Of a stretch of 16,804 bases of DNA, positions 16,743 to 16,804 are shown piece by piece; position 1 is the stretch's first letter; every line of letters begins with the position of its first letter. This stretch comes from an uncultured Lachnospiraceae bacterium (GTDB taxonomy: Bacteria > Bacillota > Clostridia > Lachnospirales > Lachnospiraceae). The DNA lies in assembly GCA_934351765.1 (NCBI GenBank), contig CAKRJM010000024.1, forward strand, positions 1 through 16,804, written 5' to 3'. The position numbers were made by a program, and so were the translations under genes. The notes beneath the pieces are model-generated. The model was not told where the DNA came from and did no database searches. It saw nothing but the letters and a program-made list of their open reading frames with translations.

Positions 16743-16768
16743 GTTGTCGCTGAGAACCAAAAGACAAC
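16743..16768 (+). other. hairpin at the P2 transcript 5' end
   Basis: GTTGTC pairs with GACAAC across a 14-base loop, starting about 7 bases after the P2 -10. Its position mirrors the hairpin after P1, and both 5' arms contain TGTCGC. Confidence 0.5.
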
Positions 16769-16772
16769 AACA

Positions 16773-16804
16773 AAGAGAACCTTGATAACTGAACAGTATA
16801 TTCC
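16773..16804 (+). promoter_or_regulatory. rRNA leader, boxA/antitermination-like segment
   Basis: AACCTTGATAACTGAAC (16778-16794) resembles the conserved leader just before 16S rRNA in Firmicutes (CTTTGAAAACTGAAC-like), thought to take part in antitermination and processing. It supports an rRNA operon beginning just past the window end. The match is by eye. Confidence 0.5.

Noticed and set aside
16411..16773. Short open frames over the tRNA-Ser and rRNA promoter region
   Set aside because: They overlap a well-formed tRNA and consensus promoters; no ribosome binding site or protein similarity is seen.

Overview
The window is the replication-origin region of a low-to-mid GC Gram-positive bacterium. 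The protein sequences (a Gram-positive-type YidC with a basic tail, a 639-residue GyrB, Jag, a short 44-residue L34) and the gene order rpmH-rnpA-yidD-yidC-jag-mnmE-mnmG | oriC | dnaA-dnaN-yaaA-recF-gyrB-gyrA fit Clostridia, most likely Lachnospiraceae. That placement is inferred from family knowledge, not from a database search, and I do not name a genus.

Left arm (1-5866, minus strand): one closely spaced gene string leads away from the origin. It runs rpmH (L34), rnpA (RNase P protein), yidD, yidC (membrane insertase), jag, mnmE and mnmG (tRNA wobble-uridine modification; mnmG is cut by the window edge). A strong promoter (TTGACG-17-TATAAT) precedes rpmH. Two hairpins with U-rich tails, after rpmH and just before mnmE, could set relative expression inside the string.

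Origin (about 5950-6296 and 7677-8030): DnaA-box clusters lie on both sides of dnaA, so the origin looks bipartite as in Bacillus subtilis. The downstream half carries an array of same-strand boxes spaced 11-12 bp, and then the full layout of a basal unwinding element: two boxes, a GC-rich spacer, a run of DnaA-trio triplets, and an AT-rich tract. A 25-base near-repeat is shared by the two halves.

Right arm (6297-14877, plus strand): dnaA, dnaN, yaaA (S4 domain), recF, gyrB and gyrA encode initiation, the sliding clamp, repair and gyrase. A good intrinsic terminator follows gyrA. Next come the two subunits of an iron-sulfur class I fumarate hydratase (14984-16388), then a strong promoter with a tRNA-Ser(GCU) gene. 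The window ends in the tandem P1/P2 promoters and leader of an rRNA operon whose 16S gene lies just beyond it.

I see no mobile element, CRISPR array, toxin system or unknown accessory system; nearly all of the DNA is core housekeeping sequence. The points most worth a second look are the origin architecture, the Asn replacing the groove arginine of YidC, the Gly at the second quinolone-determining position of GyrA, the hairpin abutting the mnmE ribosome binding site, and the paired hairpins at the two rRNA transcript starts. Three genes (mnmE, yidC, dnaA) have longer in-frame open reading frames whose first start codons are unlikely to be real; I give revised starts.
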